Positions 14,009 to 16,427 of a DNA stretch of 16,427 nucleotides are shown here, piece after piece (the first letter of the stretch is position 1; every line of letters begins with the position of its first letter). Under the pieces are notes generated by a model. It saw only the letters and a program-made list of their open reading frames with translations, searched no databases and had not been told where the DNA came from. This DNA comes from DASYRM01 sp036004405 (GTDB lineage Bacteria; Acidobacteriota; Vicinamibacteria; Vicinamibacterales; UBA2999). The stretch lies in the NCBI GenBank assembly GCA_036004405.1, contig DASYRM010000076.1, forward strand, positions 1-16,427. The letters are read 5' to 3'. The translations under genes were made by a program, and so were the position numbers.

Positions 14009-15760
14009 ATGAGCCGCGACACCGTGACCCGCGACAAACAGTGGTACGAGCTTCCGCGGCCCGCCGCGATGGCGAAGCTCGTGGAGGTTCGCAACGAGCT
14101 GCGCGAAAAGAATCTCCACGACACCGAAGAGCCGAAGATGCCGGAGCAGCAGGGGCCGGTGGCAGAGGAGCTGAAGGCCGCTCGCACGGTGGACGGCAGC
14201 TACAACGACTTGAAGTGTCCGATGATGGGCGCCACGGGACGCCGCTTCGGCCGCAACGTGCCGCTCACCGAGGCGGTGCCGGACACGGCCAACCTGCTGA
14301 ACCCCAATCCGCGCGACATCAGCAATGCGCTCTTCACGCGCACCAAGTTCCAGCCGGCCACGATCCTCAACGTGCTGGCCGCGGCGTGGATCCAGTTCCA
14401 GGTGCACGACTGGTTCGTGCACACCAAAGGCACCAGCGACAACACGCACAACCTGCCGCTGGCCGACAACGATTCCTGGTTCGAGCGCCCGATGCGGGTG
14501 CCGAAAACGCCGGTCGATCCGCCCACGGTCGCCAATTCGAACCGTCCGCCCGCGTACGTCAACAACAACTCGCACTGGTGGGACGGCTCGAACATCTACG
14601 GCAGCACCAAGGCCGAGCAGGACATCCTGCGCGCGGGCAAGGACGGCAAGGTCAAGGTGCAGGACGACGGGCGCCTGTTCTTCGACGAGACGGTGGGCAC
14701 CGAGATCACGGGCAGCCGCGACAACCTGTGGGTGGGGCTGAGCCTGCTGCACAGCCTGTTCGCGCGCGAGCACAACGCCGTCTGCGACATGCTCAAGGCC
14801 GAACACAAGGATTGGGACGACCAGCGGCTGTTCCAACAGGCGCGGCTGATCCTGTCGGCGTTGATGGCCAAGATCCACACGGTGGAGTGGACGCCTGCCA
14901 TCCTGCCGCACCCGCTGCTGGTGCTGGCGCTCAATACCAACTGGCACGGCCTGGCGCCCCGGCTGCAGAAAGTGTTTCACAACCTGGCGGACAACGACCT
15001 GCTCAGCGGCATTCCCGGCTCGCCGACCGACCACCACACGGCGCCGTACGCGCTCACCGAGGAGTTCGCGTCGGTGTACCGGATGCATTCGCTGCTGCCC
15101 GACGACTTCGAAATCCGCTCGGTGAAGGACAACAGCCTGCTGCAGTCGTGCGAGCTGCCTGAGATGTCGGGACGGGCCGGCCGCAAGATCGTCGAGAAGC
15201 ACAACTGCGCCGACCTGTTCTATTCGCTCGGCACCTCGTACCCCGGCGCGCTGCGGCTCCACAACTTCCCGAAGCATCTGCAGAACCTGCACAAGGACAC
15301 CACCGGAGAGCGGCTCGACCTCGCGGCGGTCGACATCCTGCGGGACCGCGAGCGCGGCGTGCCGCGCTACAACCAGTTCCGGCGCCTGTTCCACAAGCCG
15401 TCGGTCAAGACGTTCGACGAGCTCTGCGACAACAAGGAATGGGCCGAGGAGATCAAGCGGGCCTACGGCGGCGACATCGAGAAGGTGGACCTGCTGGTGG
15501 GCCTCATGGCCGAGCCGCTGCCCGAGGGAATGGGCTTCAGCGACACGGCCTTCCGCGTCTTCATCCTGATGGCGTCGCGGCGCCTCAAGAGCGACCGCTT
15601 CCTGTCAGCCGAGTACGGGCCGGCCCGTTACACCCAGGCGGGCATCGACTGGATCGAGAACACCACGATGCTCGACGTCATCACGCGCCACGTGCCTGAA
15701 GTGAAACCGGCGCTCGGCGGCATCACCAATGCGTTTCATCCCTGGCACCGGGTCCGCTGA
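14009..15760 (+). CDS. Fatty-acid alpha-dioxygenase (animal-heme-peroxidase superfamily)
   Basis: 583 residues; the ATG at 14009 is chosen over one at 13928 because GGAG (13997-14000) lies eight bases upstream. Plant alpha-dioxygenases insert O2 at C2 of fatty acids to give 2-hydroperoxides, which lose CO2 to form aldehydes one carbon shorter. Key features are present: distal heme histidine H133 in QVHDWF; Y357-R-M-H360, matching the catalytic tyrosine radical and proximal heme histidine; H290 and T295 in KIHTVEWT, matching the carboxylate-binding His/Thr; and ASRRLKSDRF (522-531), matching the conserved arginine region. Spacings are close to those recalled for the Arabidopsis enzyme (His163, His318, Thr323, Tyr386, His389, Arg566). 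No signal peptide or membrane helix is visible, so it is cytosolic or peripheral. It is followed two bases later by a flavin oxidoreductase gene. Other members of the superfamily (prostaglandin synthase-like, diol synthase) fit less well. Confidence 0.9.
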   Translation: MSRDTVTRDKQWYELPRPAAMAKLVEVRNELREKNLHDTEEPKMPEQQGPVAEELKAARTVDGSYNDLKCPMMGATGRRFGRNVPLTEAVPDTANLLNPNPRDISNALFTRTKFQPATILNVLAAAWIQFQVHDWFVHTKGTSDNTHNLPLADNDSWFERPMRVPKTPVDPPTVANSNRPPAYVNNNSHWWDGSNIYGSTKAEQDILRAGKDGKVKVQDDGRLFFDETVGTEITGSRDNLWVGLSLLHSLFAREHNAVCDMLKAEHKDWDDQRLFQQARLILSALMAKIHTVEWTPAILPHPLLVLALNTNWHGLAPRLQKVFHNLADNDLLSGIPGSPTDHHTAPYALTEEFASVYRMHSLLPDDFEIRSVKDNSLLQSCELPEMSGRAGRKIVEKHNCADLFYSLGTSYPGALRLHNFPKHLQNLHKDTTGERLDLAAVDILRDRERGVPRYNQFRRLFHKPSVKTFDELCDNKEWAEEIKRAYGGDIEKVDLLVGLMAEPLPEGMGFSDTAFRVFILMASRRLKSDRFLSAEYGPARYTQAGIDWIENTTMLDVITRHVPEVKPALGGITNAFHPWHRVR

Positions 15761-15762
15761 CC

Positions 15763-16427
15763 ATGGCATTCGACACCATCTTTCAGCCGCTCAAGTTCAA
15801 GAACCTCACCGTCAAGAACCGCCTGTTCCGGTCCAACATCTCGGGCCGGTTCGACAACTACGACGGCTCCGGGAACCAGGCGCGCATCAACTGGGAAACC
15901 AAGTTCGCCAAAGGCGGCGTGGGCGCCATCATCTCGTCGTTCGTGCCGGTGCACCTGCGGGGCCGCATCGTGCCGAACTACGCGATGATCGACCACGACA
16001 ACAAGATCCCGTTCTGGCGCGCGGTGGGGAAGGCCGTGCACGAGCACGACTGCAAGTTCATCATGCAGTTGAGCCACGGCGGCCGGCAGCGCGACATCAA
16101 CGGCATCGAATACCCCAAGGGGCTGTCGTCGACCGGCAAGAAAGACCCGCTGCACGGCTTCGAGTGCGAGGCCATGACCACCGCCCAGATCAACGAGGTG
16201 GTGGGCTACTTCGCCGAGGGCGCGCGCCGCGCGCGCGAGGCGGGGCTGGACGGCGTCGAGCTGCACGGCGCCAACGGCTACCTCATCACGCAGTTTCTCA
16301 GCTCCGGCATCAACGATCGGACCGACCAGTACGGCGGCGTGCTCGCAAACCGCGCGCGATTCGTACGCGAGATCGTCCAGGCGATCCGCGCGCGCGTCGG
16401 CCGTGATTTCCACCTGCAGATGAAGAT
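15763..16427 (+). CDS. Old Yellow Enzyme-type NADH:flavin oxidoreductase, 3' partial
   Basis: The frame is open from the ATG at 15763 to the window end (221 residues). It starts two bases after the alpha-dioxygenase stop, so both share a transcript. The N-terminal TIM-barrel start (IFQPLKFKNLTVKNRLFRSN) and LSHGGRQ (103-109, flavin contact) are typical. The strongly conserved VELHGANGYLITQFLS (165-180) followed by INDRTDQYGG (183-192) is also typical of the family. These FMN enzymes reduce activated C=C bonds or nitro groups using NAD(P)H; larger members carry an additional Fe-S/FAD module (dienoyl-CoA reductase type), and the cut end hides whether one is present here. By context it could reduce unsaturated aldehydes or hydroperoxides made by the dioxygenase; that is inference. 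Confidence 0.92.
   Translation, partial: MAFDTIFQPLKFKNLTVKNRLFRSNISGRFDNYDGSGNQARINWETKFAKGGVGAIISSFVPVHLRGRIVPNYAMIDHDNKIPFWRAVGKAVHEHDCKFIMQLSHGGRQRDINGIEYPKGLSSTGKKDPLHGFECEAMTTAQINEVVGYFAEGARRAREAGLDGVELHGANGYLITQFLSSGINDRTDQYGGVLANRARFVREIVQAIRARVGRDFHLQMK

Noticed and set aside
13895..15394. 499-codon open frame antisense to the alpha-dioxygenase
   Set aside because: Composition is rich in R, V, H, Q and L, as expected for a shadow frame of a GC-rich gene. It has no recognisable motif, while the plus-strand gene has a full active site.

Overview
The window is GC-rich bacterial DNA, densely coded, with many 1-4 base start/stop overlaps and no visible RNA genes, insertion sequences or CRISPR arrays. 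Three things suggest an Acidobacteriota genome, probably near class Vicinamibacteria: a CRTAC1/ASPIC-UnbV protein, an Oar-type TonB-dependent receptor with an N-terminal carboxypeptidase-regulatory-like domain, and several secreted proteins of unknown function of a kind common in that phylum. This placement is inference from gene content; no marker gene is present.

Layout. (1) 1-2335 (+): a CRTAC1-type FG-GAP protein, cut at the window edge, overlaps by four bases a lone RnfD/NqrB-like membrane protein. (2) 2332-2795: a small uncharacterised ORF lies between short perfect palindromes. These share a loop and leader but differ in stem sequence; one of them also serves as the likely terminator of the next gene. 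(3) 2796-5903 (-): a large Oar-like TonB-dependent receptor with a good sigma70-type promoter. (4) 6073-8761 (+): three genes joined by two ATGA overlaps, namely two related secreted proteins flanking a metallo-beta-lactamase-fold protein that has lost several metal ligands. (5) 8739-9497 (-): an orphan OmpR/PhoB response regulator whose 3' end overlaps the preceding operon by 23 bp. (6) 9596-13006 (-): an operon of two paralogous membrane-anchored di-heme cytochromes c with a four-helix membrane protein between them. (7) 13125-13847 (+): a lipoprotein made largely of 13-14 tandem ten-residue repeats and ending in a transmembrane helix. (8) 14009-16427 (+): a fatty-acid alpha-dioxygenase followed two bases later by an Old Yellow Enzyme-type flavin oxidoreductase that runs off the window.

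The most notable assembly is regions 6-8. The alpha-dioxygenase keeps the catalytic Tyr/His and the carboxylate-binding residues known from plant enzymes. Its promoter is embedded in a near-perfect inverted repeat whose loop is exactly the -10 box. The neighbouring tandem di-heme cytochromes resemble, in architecture and from memory in sequence, the RoxA / 10S-dioxygenase / MauG superfamily. Together they could form a lipid-oxidation (oxylipin-like) locus; that functional link is inference. The second most notable observation is the variable-stem palindrome family, one copy of which lies inside the signal-peptide coding region of the MBL-fold gene.
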